Both the position numbers and the translations under genes were made by a program. The notes under the pieces were generated by a model. It was not told where the DNA came from. It did no database searches and saw only the letters and a program-made list of their open reading frames with translations. Below, in pieces: positions 28,525 to 37,743 of a stretch of DNA of 64,000 bases. Numbering within the stretch: position 1 is the stretch's first letter; each line of letters begins with the position of its first letter. The DNA is from an uncultured Arenicella sp. (GTDB lineage: Bacteria; Pseudomonadota; Gammaproteobacteria; Arenicellales; Arenicellaceae). Where the stretch lies: assembly GCA_947499305.1 (NCBI GenBank), contig CANMNN010000003.1, forward strand, positions 1 to 64,000. The letters are read 5' to 3'.

Positions 28525-29367
28525 ATGGATTTTTCAGAATTTAGCCTTAGTAACCTAGACACCTACATAACCCTTTTTACAGAGCACGGCCCCACGTATT
28601 TGATCAAATTTTTGACGGCCTTCCTGATCTTTTGGGTAGGTAAACGTATCGCCCGCTGGGTCACCAATATGGTTGTTGCCGGAATGCGCAAAAACGATGT
28701 CGATAGCGAGCTGCAAGGCTTTTTCAATAGCCTGATCTATTGGGGTTTATTCGCGCTTGTGTGTATTACTGCGTTGGGCCAGTTGGGAGTACAAACTGCT
28801 TCTTTTGTCGCGATTCTAGGTGCCGCGGGTTTGGCCGTTGGCTTAGCGCTTCAAGGTTCGCTTTCGAACTTTGCCGCGGGCGTGCTGATTTTAGTATTAC
28901 GCCCGTTCCGTGTCGGTGAATTTGTCGATATAGCAGGAGAGTCGGGTAAGATTCAATGCATCAAAATTTTCACCACCGAGTTGCGTACCGGTGACAATAA
29001 GTGTGTGATTATTCCAAATGCGAGGGTGTTAGACAGTAATATCGTCAATCATTCTTCAACCGGCACTAGGCGTGTCGATTTAGTATTTGGCATTGGTTAC
29101 GATGACAATATCCAGCAGGCTCGCGATGTGATTAAAGGGATCATGGACGCGGACCCACGTATTTTAAAGGAGCCAGCTGCGGCGGTGATGGTGTCTGAAC
29201 TGGCCGATAGCAGTGTTAACTTGGCAGTGAGGCCATGGGTTAAAACTGAGGATTATTGGGGTGTAATGGCTGACATGAGAGAGAGCGTTAAAAACTCCTT
29301 TGATGATCAGGGTATCAGCATCCCGTATTCACAAATCGACTTACATATTCATAAACAGGGCGAATAG
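28525..29367 (+). CDS. mscS: Small-conductance mechanosensitive channel MscS
   Basis: 280 residues, the length of E. coli MscS (286). Three N-terminal helices, the pore helix (LGAAGLAVGLALQGSLSNFAAGVLILVLRPF), the beta domain (VGEFVDIAGESGKIQCIKIFTTELRT) and the C-terminal alpha/beta cage. Releases solutes on hypo-osmotic shock. A paralogue lies at the right end of the window. Confidence 0.9.
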   Translation: MDFSEFSLSNLDTYITLFTEHGPTYLIKFLTAFLIFWVGKRIARWVTNMVVAGMRKNDVDSELQGFFNSLIYWGLFALVCITALGQLGVQTASFVAILGAAGLAVGLALQGSLSNFAAGVLILVLRPFRVGEFVDIAGESGKIQCIKIFTTELRTGDNKCVIIPNARVLDSNIVNHSSTGTRRVDLVFGIGYDDNIQQARDVIKGIMDADPRILKEPAAAVMVSELADSSVNLAVRPWVKTEDYWGVMADMRESVKNSFDDQGISIPYSQIDLHIHKQGE

Positions 29368-29444
29368 CCTTGCGGATCAATACTCTTCGAAATTATTTTT
29401 TATTTTTAGACGACATTTCATTGAGTCACATATCGGCTTAGACA

Positions 29445-29474
29445 GTTCGCCCCCCCAGCAACAAGGGGGCGGAC
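29445..29474 (+). terminator. GC-rich hairpin downstream of mscS, possible terminator
   Basis: Stem CGCCCCC / GGGGGCG, extended by GT/AC, with a 10-base loop. It is followed only by TATTGT, not a clean U-run, so termination is possible rather than certain. Confidence 0.4.
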
Positions 29475-29582
29475 TATTGTCCGGTGTGGTGGCTTTGCTG
29501 AGCTGGGTCTTTTGCTGAAAACTTGTTTTAAGTTATCTAGCTAGGGGCTAGCGAATTCTGCGTCTAAGTCTTTAGCCACTCT

Positions 29583-30506
29583 TTACTTTTGATTCATGCC
29601 TCGATTTGAACTTAAGCCCACAACGCGAACCAACAAGTCCTTCGACGTCAAGATAATAGCGTTGCCAAGCAGGACTAAGGCAAAACCTAATATGGTATTG
29701 CTGCGCCATTCAAAGCCCTCAAAAACGCTGCTCAAGCTGACCGCGACAACTGGGAATAACACGATTACATAGCTTGCTCGTTCGGGGCCCATTTCTTTAA
29801 GTAAAACATAGTAGCTGGCAAAGGCGATAACCGTGCCAAATATCGAGAGATATAATAGTGATAACACGTAGCTTTGAGAGCTTGAAAAAGTAAACTCAGC
29901 ATCGCTCAATAAAACCCAAGCGGTCAGTATCAACGCGCCGTAAAGCATGCCCCAAGCATTAACTGCGAACACATCCATTCCGGTGTTTGAGTTACGAACA
30001 CTGACCATATTGCCCAAAGATGCAATCAGCGCAGAGGTTAACACTAATGCAAGACCCAATAAGGCACTCGACCCATCGCTAAAACGAGCTAAATCGTGCC
30101 AAAACAAGGCGACGATTCCGGCAATGCCCAATAGCGCACCTAGGTATGTTTTTGGCGCAATTCTAGTGCCAAAAAATAGACGCGTATTGACGATGTTCAT
30201 CAATAACATCGTAGAAAATGCAATTGACGTCATCGCCGAGCTTAAGTAGCGTTGGCTTGAATAAATGACTGCGTAGTTTAGGCTAAAGTTAAACGCGGCG
30301 AGTAATACGATGTAGGCGTGGTCACGCCGCCCAAAGACGAGTGGAATTTTCGCCCAAAGGCAGTAAGCCCACATCAAGACTGCCGAAATCATAAAGCGGT
30401 AAGCCACCGACGCTGCGACATCAACTTCTCCAAGTTGAAATTCAATCGCAAGCCACGTCGAGCCCCAGACCAAAACGGTGACGATGTACAAAAAAAGATT
30501 TTTCAT
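29583..30506 (-). CDS. EamA/DMT-family exporter
   Basis: 307 residues from the ATG at 30506 (MKNLFLYIVTVLVWGSTWLA), chosen because this is the canonical first helix; the frame extends to 30554 with a hydrophilic stretch unlike the family. Ten membrane helices in two EamA repeats (IEFQLGEVDVAASVAYRF, FGTVIAFASYYVLLKEMGPE). Probably exports a small metabolite or amino acid; substrate unknown. Divergent from gmk. Confidence 0.85.
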   Translation of the reverse strand: MKNLFLYIVTVLVWGSTWLAIEFQLGEVDVAASVAYRFMISAVLMWAYCLWAKIPLVFGRRDHAYIVLLAAFNFSLNYAVIYSSQRYLSSAMTSIAFSTMLLMNIVNTRLFFGTRIAPKTYLGALLGIAGIVALFWHDLARFSDGSSALLGLALVLTSALIASLGNMVSVRNSNTGMDVFAVNAWGMLYGALILTAWVLLSDAEFTFSSSQSYVLSLLYLSIFGTVIAFASYYVLLKEMGPERASYVIVLFPVVAVSLSSVFEGFEWRSNTILGFALVLLGNAIILTSKDLLVRVVGLSSNRGMNQK

Positions 30507-30699
30507 AAAGTTGGTTCGATTTGAGCCCAAACCGTGATTAAAGCTAGAAGGCAATTGACCTGCAACGCTAACACACTGGTGAGCTGAAGACTTAATAAGA
30601 TATACAAACCAGCAGATTCGACGCTTAAGGCTTTAATCATCGAACGGCTTTCGAGTAGAATAGCGCACTTAATTTCAAACTCCTTGATCTCTTATTTCT

Positions 30700-31311
30700 G
30701 TGACCGGCAAACTATTTATTATCTCAGCGCCGTCGGGTGCTGGCAAAACCAGCTTAGCGCGCGCGTTGATAGCCAATGTGGGCGAAGCGAAAATGTCGAT
30801 CTCGCATACAACCCGGCCTCGTCGCTCTGGTGAAGTCGATGGTGTAGACTACTTCTTTGTCAGTCAAAGTGAGTTTTTATCCATGGCTGATCAAGGTATT
30901 TTCCTTGAACATGCTGAAGTGTACGGCAATTATTACGGTACCTCACGTACCGCGGTTGAAGCGATGCTGGCTGAAGGTACGCACGTGCTATTGGATATCG
31001 ACTGGCAGGGTGCGCGTTTAGTGCGCGAGCAAATGCCAGAGGCCGTGAGTATTTCCATTTTGCCGCCATCTGTTGCTGAGCTTGAGCGTCGGCTGCGCAG
31101 CAGAGGTAGTGATTCGGAAGACGTTATTCAAAGTCGAATGCGCCAAGCCTATGACGAGATGCAGCACAGCAATGAGGCCGATTTTCGCGTATTAAACGAT
31201 GATTTTAACCAAGCTTTAAACGATTTAACGCTGATACTTAATGGCGAAAGTGATAAACTTCGGCCCCTTAACGTGGATCTGCAGAATTTACTTAGTAACT
31301 CGGCAGACTAA
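30700..31311 (+). CDS. gmk: Guanylate kinase
   Basis: 203 residues, GTG start (MTGKLFIISAPSGAGKTSLA, P-loop). GMP-binding SHTTRPRRSGEVDGVDYFFV and the HAEVYGNYYGTSR segment are present. Phosphorylates GMP to GDP. First gene of the conserved gmk-rpoZ-spoT block. Confidence 0.95.
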   Translation: MTGKLFIISAPSGAGKTSLARALIANVGEAKMSISHTTRPRRSGEVDGVDYFFVSQSEFLSMADQGIFLEHAEVYGNYYGTSRTAVEAMLAEGTHVLLDIDWQGARLVREQMPEAVSISILPPSVAELERRLRSRGSDSEDVIQSRMRQAYDEMQHSNEADFRVLNDDFNQALNDLTLILNGESDKLRPLNVDLQNLLSNSAD

Positions 31312-31438
31312 GAATTGTAAAACGTTGGCTTTTCGCGCTTGTAGGTTTTCCTATAAATCGCAAAGCAAGCGTTCAATTTCAGGCTTTTGGCCTGCGTACC
31401 CCCTAATTTAATTAATTGAACATATTGAGGAGTTAGCA

Positions 31439-31777
31439 ATGGCTCGAGTAACGGTCGAAGACTGCTTAACTAACGTAGATAACCGCTTTCAACTGGTTTT
31501 AGTTGCAACAAAACGTGCACGCCAAATTTCTTTGGGCGCCGAACCGTTTGTTGAAGAAGAGAATGATAAACCAACGGTGCTTGCTTTACGCGAAATTGCT
31601 GAAGGTTTGGTCACTCGTGATATTCTTGACGACACAATTGAAGAAGAAGTACTAGAATTCCTAGAAACCGAAGGCGAAGAGTCTACCGAAGCAAGCGGTT
31701 CTAGCGAATCTTCAGAGCTAGACGCGCTAACAGCGGCATTACAAGCTGAGCTTGCTAGTACTGACGCAGCTGAATAA
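31439..31777 (+). CDS. rpoZ: RNA polymerase omega subunit
   Basis: 112 residues: [34 protein letters not shown], then an acidic Ser/Glu-rich tail longer than that of E. coli. Helps assemble the beta' subunit and forms part of the ppGpp site. Preceded by GAGGAG. A hairpin terminator separates it from spoT. Confidence 0.95.
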   Translation: MARVTVEDCLTNVDNRFQLVLVATKRARQISLGAEPFVEEENDKPTVLALREIAEGLVTRDILDDTIEEEVLEFLETEGEESTEASGSSESSELDALTAALQAELASTDAAE

Positions 31778-31835
31778 TTTTGCGGTTTTCCCCGCGAGTA
31801 CTCAAAGAGTCGAGCACTCTTAGAGAGCTTTTAAG

Positions 31836-31880
31836 AGCTGAGCCTGTTACCCTTTTGGGATAATGGTCTCGGCTTTTAAT
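31836..31880 (+). terminator. Hairpin terminator/attenuator between rpoZ and spoT
   Basis: AGCTGAG...ACCC, TTTT loop, GGGATAATGGTCTCGGCT, then TTTTAATTT: a ~17-bp stem with two or three mismatches and a U-rich tail. It could end gmk-rpoZ transcripts before spoT. Confidence 0.7.
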
Positions 31881-31972
31881 TTCTCTGGCCTGCTGATTTT
31901 ATCTTTTTGACGGGATTCGTTCTCTCGCTCTGCACGCGAACAACCGCCTCTAAAACAGCCCGGCAAACCTAG

Positions 31973-34150
31973 ATGCTACGCCCCACAAATCCAAGCCCAA
32001 GCAAGCGCCGCTTTTTCTCGCCTTCGCCAGAAAAAGCAATTCGTGCTGTTTGCAAGGGGCGTTTGTCGGCCTATTTATCTCAAGACGCGATCGACGACGT
32101 TTATCGCGCGTTTTTGTTTGCTGAGCAAGGCCACCGAGGCCAAACTCGAAAATCTGGTGAACAGTATATTCATCATCCCATTGAGGTTGCTGACACTCTA
32201 GCTGAGTTGCAAATGGATTCGCGCACTTTGATGGCCGCCTTGTTGCATGACGTAATCGAAGATACGCCTGCAACCAAAGACGAGATTGTCGAGAAGTTCG
32301 GCGACGACGTTGCGCTGTTGGTTGACGGCGTGAGTAAGATTGGTCAAATAAGCTTTGACAGTAAAGAACAGGCCGAAGCTGAAAATTTTCGCAAGATGCT
32401 TATGGCCATGTCAGAAGACGTTCGCGTGATGATTATTAAACTCGCCGATCGTTTGCATAACATGCGCACACTCGGCAGTATGTCGAGTGAAAAGCAGAAG
32501 CGAATATCTAAACAAACTCTCGAGATTTATGCGCCGATTGCCGAACGCCTCGGCCTATATCACTGGGCGCGAGAATTGCAGGATTTGTGTTTTTTATATA
32601 TGTATCCGCAACGCCATCGCGCGATCAGCAAAGCAATTGAACAGCGCCAGGGCAATCGAAAGCTGGTAGTCGAAAAGCTTAAAGGCTCCTTAGAGCAAAC
32701 TCTTAAGGGCTCCAAATTAGAGGGCTTTAAAGTTAAAGGACGACAAAAAAGCGTGTTCAGCATTTATAAAAAAATGCAGAAGAAGCGACGCTCTTTTGAT
32801 GAGCTATTCGATATTTACGGTTTTCGAGTCATCGTTAATACAGTTGATGAGTGTTATCGCGTGCTCGGCATTATTCATAACGCTTACAAACCTATCCCTG
32901 GGCGTTTCGCCGATTATGTGGCGATCCCGAAAGCTAATGGCTATCAAAGTTTGCACACCGTTGTTTTTGGACCATTGGGCGATAATATTGAGGTGCAAAT
33001 TCGTACAAAGCAAATGGATCAGATTGCTGAAGCCGGCGTTGCCGCTCACTGGATCTATAAGTCAGATGACAGTGATCATCAAAGTTCGAACCACTTGGCT
33101 CGCCAATGGTTATTAGACTTGCTAGACCCCGCTCATCAAACCGAGAACGCAATTGAATTTCTCGAGCACCTCAAAATGGATCTGTATCCTGATGAGGTAT
33201 ATGTATTTACGCCTCGTGGCGACATTAAAAAGATGCCACGCGGATCAACAGCCCTGGATTTTGCTTATGCGGTACATAGTGATGTCGGCACGCACTGTAC
33301 GGGCGCACGTATCAATAAAGCACTGGCTTCCTTGCCTACCGTGTTGAGTAATGGTGATAGCGTTGAAATTATAACCTCAAAAAGTTCGTGGCCAACGGCT
33401 TCGTGGCTTAACTATGTGGTCACCGCAAAAGCTCGCACACAGATTCGCAATTACCTAAATGCGCAAACTGAAGAAGATGCCCTGAACCTTGGCAAGCGTT
33501 TGCTAGCTGGTGCGACTAAGCAACGTTTGTTTGGTCGACGAAAGATTTCGAGCAAGGTTCAAGAGAAGTTACTGACACAATTAAACTTACAGACTTGGCC
33601 TGAGTTGCTAATTGAAATTGGCTTGGGAAAACGCATTCCTGATTTAGTCGCACGTCAAGTTGCTCAGTTAACCGACGGCAGCAGCGAGGGCAAGGTAATT
33701 GGTAAGGAAGCTTTGGTGATTAAAGGCTCTGAAGGCATTTTGCTCACTTATTCAAAATGTTGCAGCCCGGTACCCGGAGACTCAATTATCGGTATTTTAA
33801 CCGCTGGTCATGGTTTGGCGGTTCATGCAATCGATTGCCCGAACTTGTCTGAGCAACGCAAGCAACCGGAGAATTTTCTACTCGTCGACTGGGATGATGA
33901 GATTGATCAAAATTTTCAAGCGCGTTTACAAGTTAAGCTACATCACATAACTGGCGCCTTTGCCGAAGTTGCTACCGCGATCGCAGAGAACGCCTCAAAT
34001 ATTAATCATGTTGACTTGCATGAAGGATCCGACAGTGTGCGTCAAATTGACTTCGTTGTTGATGTAACGGACCGCTTGCACTTATCCCGCATTATGCGCG
34101 CGATTTATCGCTTACCATCGGTTAGCAAAGTAACGCGTCATAAAGGTTGA
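31973..34150 (+). CDS. spoT: Bifunctional (p)ppGpp synthetase/hydrolase SpoT
   Basis: 725 residues. HD hydrolase domain (YIHHPIEVADTLAELQ, TLMAALLHDVIEDTPAT, ILKLADR-like IIKLADRLHNMRTLGSM), synthetase domain (DIYGFRVIVNTVDECYRVLG, AIPKANGYQSLHTVVFGP, EVQIRT), TGS domain (VYVFTPRGDIKKMPRGSTAL), helical/zinc-finger region (YSKCCSPVPGDSIIGILTAG) and C-terminal ACT domain. It keeps the hydrolase residues and matches SpoT rather than RelA. The N-terminus has ~20 extra basic residues; no good ribosome site precedes ATG 31973, but no alternative start gives the full HD domain. Sets the alarmone level in the stringent response. Confidence 0.95.
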   Translation: MLRPTNPSPSKRRFFSPSPEKAIRAVCKGRLSAYLSQDAIDDVYRAFLFAEQGHRGQTRKSGEQYIHHPIEVADTLAELQMDSRTLMAALLHDVIEDTPATKDEIVEKFGDDVALLVDGVSKIGQISFDSKEQAEAENFRKMLMAMSEDVRVMIIKLADRLHNMRTLGSMSSEKQKRISKQTLEIYAPIAERLGLYHWARELQDLCFLYMYPQRHRAISKAIEQRQGNRKLVVEKLKGSLEQTLKGSKLEGFKVKGRQKSVFSIYKKMQKKRRSFDELFDIYGFRVIVNTVDECYRVLGIIHNAYKPIPGRFADYVAIPKANGYQSLHTVVFGPLGDNIEVQIRTKQMDQIAEAGVAAHWIYKSDDSDHQSSNHLARQWLLDLLDPAHQTENAIEFLEHLKMDLYPDEVYVFTPRGDIKKMPRGSTALDFAYAVHSDVGTHCTGARINKALASLPTVLSNGDSVEIITSKSSWPTASWLNYVVTAKARTQIRNYLNAQTEEDALNLGKRLLAGATKQRLFGRRKISSKVQEKLLTQLNLQTWPELLIEIGLGKRIPDLVARQVAQLTDGSSEGKVIGKEALVIKGSEGILLTYSKCCSPVPGDSIIGILTAGHGLAVHAIDCPNLSEQRKQPENFLLVDWDDEIDQNFQARLQVKLHHITGAFAEVATAIAENASNINHVDLHEGSDSVRQIDFVVDVTDRLHLSRIMRAIYRLPSVSKVTRHKG

Positions 34151-34249
34151 GCCTTTTCGCATAATCGGCACCTCTTCGCCAACGATCGCTCAGCAGCAGC
34201 AGCTGCATTGTTGATTGTGTAATCATCGAAGCAATGCCAGAATATCGGC

Positions 34250-34633
34250 ATGAATAAAAAAATCATTAGTACAGACAAGGCGCCGGCTGCGATCGGACCC
34301 TATTCGCAAGCGGTTATGGTCGATAATGTGGTTTATATCTCAGGTCAAATTCCACTAGACCCTAATACTAAAGCCATTATTAGCGATGATTTCGTTGAGC
34401 AAGCTCATCAGGTTTTTTCAAACCTTATCGCCGTTGCTGAAGCATCGGGTGGCTCGTTAAGCGACGCAGTGAAGCTGACTGTATACGTTAGTGATATAAC
34501 TGATTTTCCCCAGTTAAATGAGGTGATGATGAAGTATTTAAGCGAGCCTTATCCCGCTCGTGCAACGGTACAGGTTGCGGCCTTACCATTGGGCGCCAAG
34601 GTTGAGATTGATGCGGTTCTATATTTAGCTTAA
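34250..34633 (+). CDS. ridA: 2-iminobutanoate/2-iminopropanoate deaminase RidA
   Basis: 127 residues. AAIGPYSQAV, VYISGQIPLDP, and the catalytic-arginine segment EPYPARATVQVAALPLGAKVEIDAV are intact. Hydrolyses reactive imines made by PLP dehydratases. It occupies the slot that trmH has in the E. coli spoT-trmH-recG order. Confidence 0.95.
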   Translation: MNKKIISTDKAPAAIGPYSQAVMVDNVVYISGQIPLDPNTKAIISDDFVEQAHQVFSNLIAVAEASGGSLSDAVKLTVYVSDITDFPQLNEVMMKYLSEPYPARATVQVAALPLGAKVEIDAVLYLA

Positions 34634-34685
34634 TACTCGTTTGTATTATGAGCTTGATTAACGCGATTGCAAAAGGAGTTTGCAA

Positions 34686-36857
34686 ATGACGAAAGCTAAA
34701 GCGCCTGCGGCTGGCGTAACTAAAGCGCCTGCGGCCCGAAAAGCTAAAGCGCCTGCGGCTCCAGATAAGGCTGAAGGCGAGTATGCAGCCGTCACAAATT
34801 TATCCGGCGTCGGCCCGCAAATGGCCACAAAGCTGAGTAAACTGCATGTGCATACTGTTCAGGATGTACTATTCCACTTGCCACATCGATATGAAGACCG
34901 AACTAGTGTCACCGACTTAGGCGCGCTACTGCCTAACTTATCAACCGTCGTGATCGGCCAGATCGATTTAGCGCAGGTGGTGTTTGGGCGTCGTCGCAGC
35001 CTGTTGGTGCGAATTAGTGACGGAACCGGGTCGTTGACTATTCGCATGTTCTATTTTAATCGTTCACAAGAAAAGAGCTTTCAACGAGGTCTTTGGGTTA
35101 AGTGTTTTGGCGAAGTAAGGCCAGGTGCTAAGGGCTATGAAATGATACACCCTGAGTATCGAGTTAGCCGAGAGGAGCCAGAGGGTGGTTTAGACTCTAC
35201 GCTCACACCGGTTTACCCCACGACCGAAGGTATTAGCCAAACTTTGTGGCGCAAGATCACCGACCAAGCGTTGAAACAATCCTTGCCGCGCATTAAAGAG
35301 CTGGTAGATGTTAGTTGTTTGCCGCCTGAAATGCAGGGAGCGTATCAAGCATCTACATTGCAAGCGGCTATTCAAGCTCTGCATCGACCTAAAGCGGGCG
35401 TTGATTTAGCGAGTATGCAAGAGGCAACAAGCGATGCGCATCAGCGTTTGATCGTCGAGGAGCTTCTTGCCCATCATTTTAGCTTGCGTAAATCGCGCGC
35501 CGCCAGAGAGCATGAGCTTGCGCCAGTGCTTGAATTTAGCTCATCGATAGGGCGTTCGTTTTTGAATAATTTAGGTTTTACGCTCACCGGTGCGCAACAG
35601 AGAGTATGCCAAGAGATTGGCGAGGACTTATCGAATTCATCTCCGACTATGCGATTAGTGCAGGGCGACGTTGGTTCGGGCAAGACCGTGGTCGCGGCGA
35701 TGGCGATGTTGCAAGCAGTGAGTTCCGGTGTGCAATGTGTATTGATGGCGCCGACCGAATTGCTTGCTGAACAGCACTTTAAAACCTTGGGGGACTGGTT
35801 TGGTAAATTAGGTATTGATGTTGGCTGGTTAGCAAGTAAAACACCGGCTAAACAAAAGCGAGACACGCTTGAGCGTTTGAGTAATGGCGAACTGTTGGTT
35901 GCAGTAGGCACGCACGCGCTGATTCAACCTGCGGTTGACTATAAACATCTTGGTTTAGTGGTTATTGATGAGCAACACCGTTTTGGGGTTGAGCAACGCC
36001 TCGCTTTGCGCGCAAAAACCCCAGAAGGCCAAGTGCCGCATCAAGTAGTGATGACGGCCACACCAATCCCAAGAACCTTAGCCATGACCTTTTACGCCGA
36101 TCTTGATGTTTCGAGTATCGACGAACTTCCGCCAGGCAGAAAGGTGGTCGAGACGGTGGTGATTCCATCTGAAACCAAACGCGCCGAAGTCATTGAGCGA
36201 GTGAAAGCGGCCTGTCACTCTGGCAAACAAGTGTATTGGGTATGCCCACTAATCGATGAGTCTGAAGCGCTCGAAGCACAAGCTGCAACCGATACCGAAC
36301 AACAATTGAGTGCAGCTTTGCAGGGTGTGAACGTTGGCTTGGTGCACGGCCGACTCAAGCCCAAAGAAAAAGAAGCGGTGATGGGGCAATTTCGAAATGG
36401 TGAAATCGATCTTTTAGTGGCGACAACCGTAATTGAGGTGGGAGTGGATGTTCCCAATGCGAGTTTGATGATTATCGAAAATGCTGAACGCATGGGCCTG
36501 GCACAACTTCATCAATTGCGCGGGCGAGTAGGGCGAGGTAGCGAGAAGTCGTTCTGTATTTTGATGTATCAAATGCCCTTGAGTCAGCATGCCAAACAAC
36601 GACTAAAAACCTTGCGCGAAACCAACGACGGATTCGTGATCGCCGAAAAAGACCTTGAAATACGTGGTGCAGGCGAGCTCTTAGGCACTCGTCAAACAGG
36701 CAGTATTAGTTTTAAAGTGGCCGATTTAATCCGAGATCAGCATTTGTTACCTTTAATTGACGGCACTGCGACTAAACTAGCGTCTAAGACACCACAGCAT
36801 ATCGACGCGCTGATCGATCGTTGGATCGGCAGTAAAGAAGGTTATGTAAACGCCTAG
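34686..36857 (+). CDS. recG: ATP-dependent DNA helicase RecG
   Basis: 723 residues from ATG 34686, which has AGGAG 7 bp upstream; a TTG 6 bp earlier is less likely. OB-fold wedge domain (LSTVVIGQIDLAQVVFGRRR, DGTGSLTIRMFYF), Walker A QGDVGSGKTVVAAMAMLQAV, DEQHRFGVEQR, TATPIPRTLAMTFY and the RGRVGRGSEKSFC region. Remodels stalled replication forks and Holliday junctions. It has a ~30-residue basic N-terminal extension made of three KAPAA repeats that E. coli RecG lacks. Confidence 0.95.
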   Translation: MTKAKAPAAGVTKAPAARKAKAPAAPDKAEGEYAAVTNLSGVGPQMATKLSKLHVHTVQDVLFHLPHRYEDRTSVTDLGALLPNLSTVVIGQIDLAQVVFGRRRSLLVRISDGTGSLTIRMFYFNRSQEKSFQRGLWVKCFGEVRPGAKGYEMIHPEYRVSREEPEGGLDSTLTPVYPTTEGISQTLWRKITDQALKQSLPRIKELVDVSCLPPEMQGAYQASTLQAAIQALHRPKAGVDLASMQEATSDAHQRLIVEELLAHHFSLRKSRAAREHELAPVLEFSSSIGRSFLNNLGFTLTGAQQRVCQEIGEDLSNSSPTMRLVQGDVGSGKTVVAAMAMLQAVSSGVQCVLMAPTELLAEQHFKTLGDWFGKLGIDVGWLASKTPAKQKRDTLERLSNGELLVAVGTHALIQPAVDYKHLGLVVIDEQHRFGVEQRLALRAKTPEGQVPHQVVMTATPIPRTLAMTFYADLDVSSIDELPPGRKVVETVVIPSETKRAEVIERVKAACHSGKQVYWVCPLIDESEALEAQAATDTEQQLSAALQGVNVGLVHGRLKPKEKEAVMGQFRNGEIDLLVATTVIEVGVDVPNASLMIIENAERMGLAQLHQLRGRVGRGSEKSFCILMYQMPLSQHAKQRLKTLRETNDGFVIAEKDLEIRGAGELLGTRQTGSISFKVADLIRDQHLLPLIDGTATKLASKTPQHIDALIDRWIGSKEGYVNA
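34696..34767 (+). repeat. Three 24-bp tandem repeats coding KAPAA in recG
   Basis: CTAAAGCGCCTGCGGC occurs at 34696, 34720 and 34744, exactly 24 bp apart and in frame, giving an 8-residue unit of the form (A/T)KAPAAxx three times. The units between copies differ slightly. Such repeats resemble the Lys/Ala/Pro tails of histone-H1-like proteins and can change copy number by slippage. Confidence 0.85.
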
Positions 36858-36876
36858 AGCGAGTTTAAGCAGATTT

Positions 36877-37743
36877 ATGGCAAGTCACTTCAAACTGATT
36901 AACGACATTCCACATTACTTGGAGCTAATGCGCTTTGATAAGCCCATTGGTACCCTTTTGTTATTGTGGCCAACCCTTTGGGCGCTATGGATTGCCACCA
37001 ATGGGCAGCCCAGTGCATTACTAGTCTGGGTGTTTACTTTGGGTGTTCTAGTAATGCGATCGGCAGGTTGCGTGATCAATGATTTTGCTGACCGAGACAT
37101 TGACCCCAATGTTGAACGCACCGAATCGAGGCCTTTGGCAAGCGGTGCCTTGATGGCGAAAAATGCCATCGTCCTGTTTATCATATTGGGCCTAATCGCG
37201 ATCGGTTTATTGTCGTGTTTACCTTCGCGGGTTTGGCCTTGGGCAATTCCGGCCGCGGCCTTAACGATTGCGTACCCGTTTATGAAGCGTTTTATTCAAG
37301 CACCTCAGTTGGTTTTGGGTTTGGCGTTCTCGTTTTCAATTCCTATGGTTTACGTCGCAGTAGATCACTCATTCGACGCGGTGTTTTGGGTGATGTTTAT
37401 TGCTAACGTGCTTTGGGTGGTCATGTTCGACACCGAGTACGCCATGTCTGATCGCGAAGACGATTTAAAAATAGGTGTTAAGTCGACGGCAATCTGGTTT
37501 GGTCGCTTTGATATTTTAATCATCGCAATTCTGCAAACGGCTTGCGTGTGCGCGATGATGCTGATCATGTTACTGCTCCATTTAGAATTCAGTTTTATGA
37601 TCAGCGTCACCGTTGTAGCCGGTATGTTTATTTATCAGCAATGGCTGATTCGCAACCGAGAGCGTGCGCCTTGCTTCCAAGCATTTTTAAATAATGGTTG
37701 GGTTGGTGCGATTGTCTGGTTTGGTTTGCTCACCGCGTTTTAG
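36877..37743 (+). CDS. ubiA: 4-hydroxybenzoate polyprenyltransferase
   Basis: 288 residues, multi-helix membrane protein. First Asp-rich motif NDFADRDIDPNVERTESRPL, second DTEYAMSDREDD. Attaches the polyprenyl chain to 4-hydroxybenzoate in ubiquinone synthesis, which fits the ubiquinol-using complex III of this window. 19 bp after recG. Its stop overlaps that of the convergent PepSY gene by 4 bp. Confidence 0.93.
   Translation: MASHFKLINDIPHYLELMRFDKPIGTLLLLWPTLWALWIATNGQPSALLVWVFTLGVLVMRSAGCVINDFADRDIDPNVERTESRPLASGALMAKNAIVLFIILGLIAIGLLSCLPSRVWPWAIPAAALTIAYPFMKRFIQAPQLVLGLAFSFSIPMVYVAVDHSFDAVFWVMFIANVLWVVMFDTEYAMSDREDDLKIGVKSTAIWFGRFDILIIAILQTACVCAMMLIMLLLHLEFSFMISVTVVAGMFIYQQWLIRNRERAPCFQAFLNNGWVGAIVWFGLLTAF

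Noticed and set aside
34186-34203. CAG-rich stretch before ridA as a microsatellite
   Set aside because: Only about four repeat units, too short to claim.
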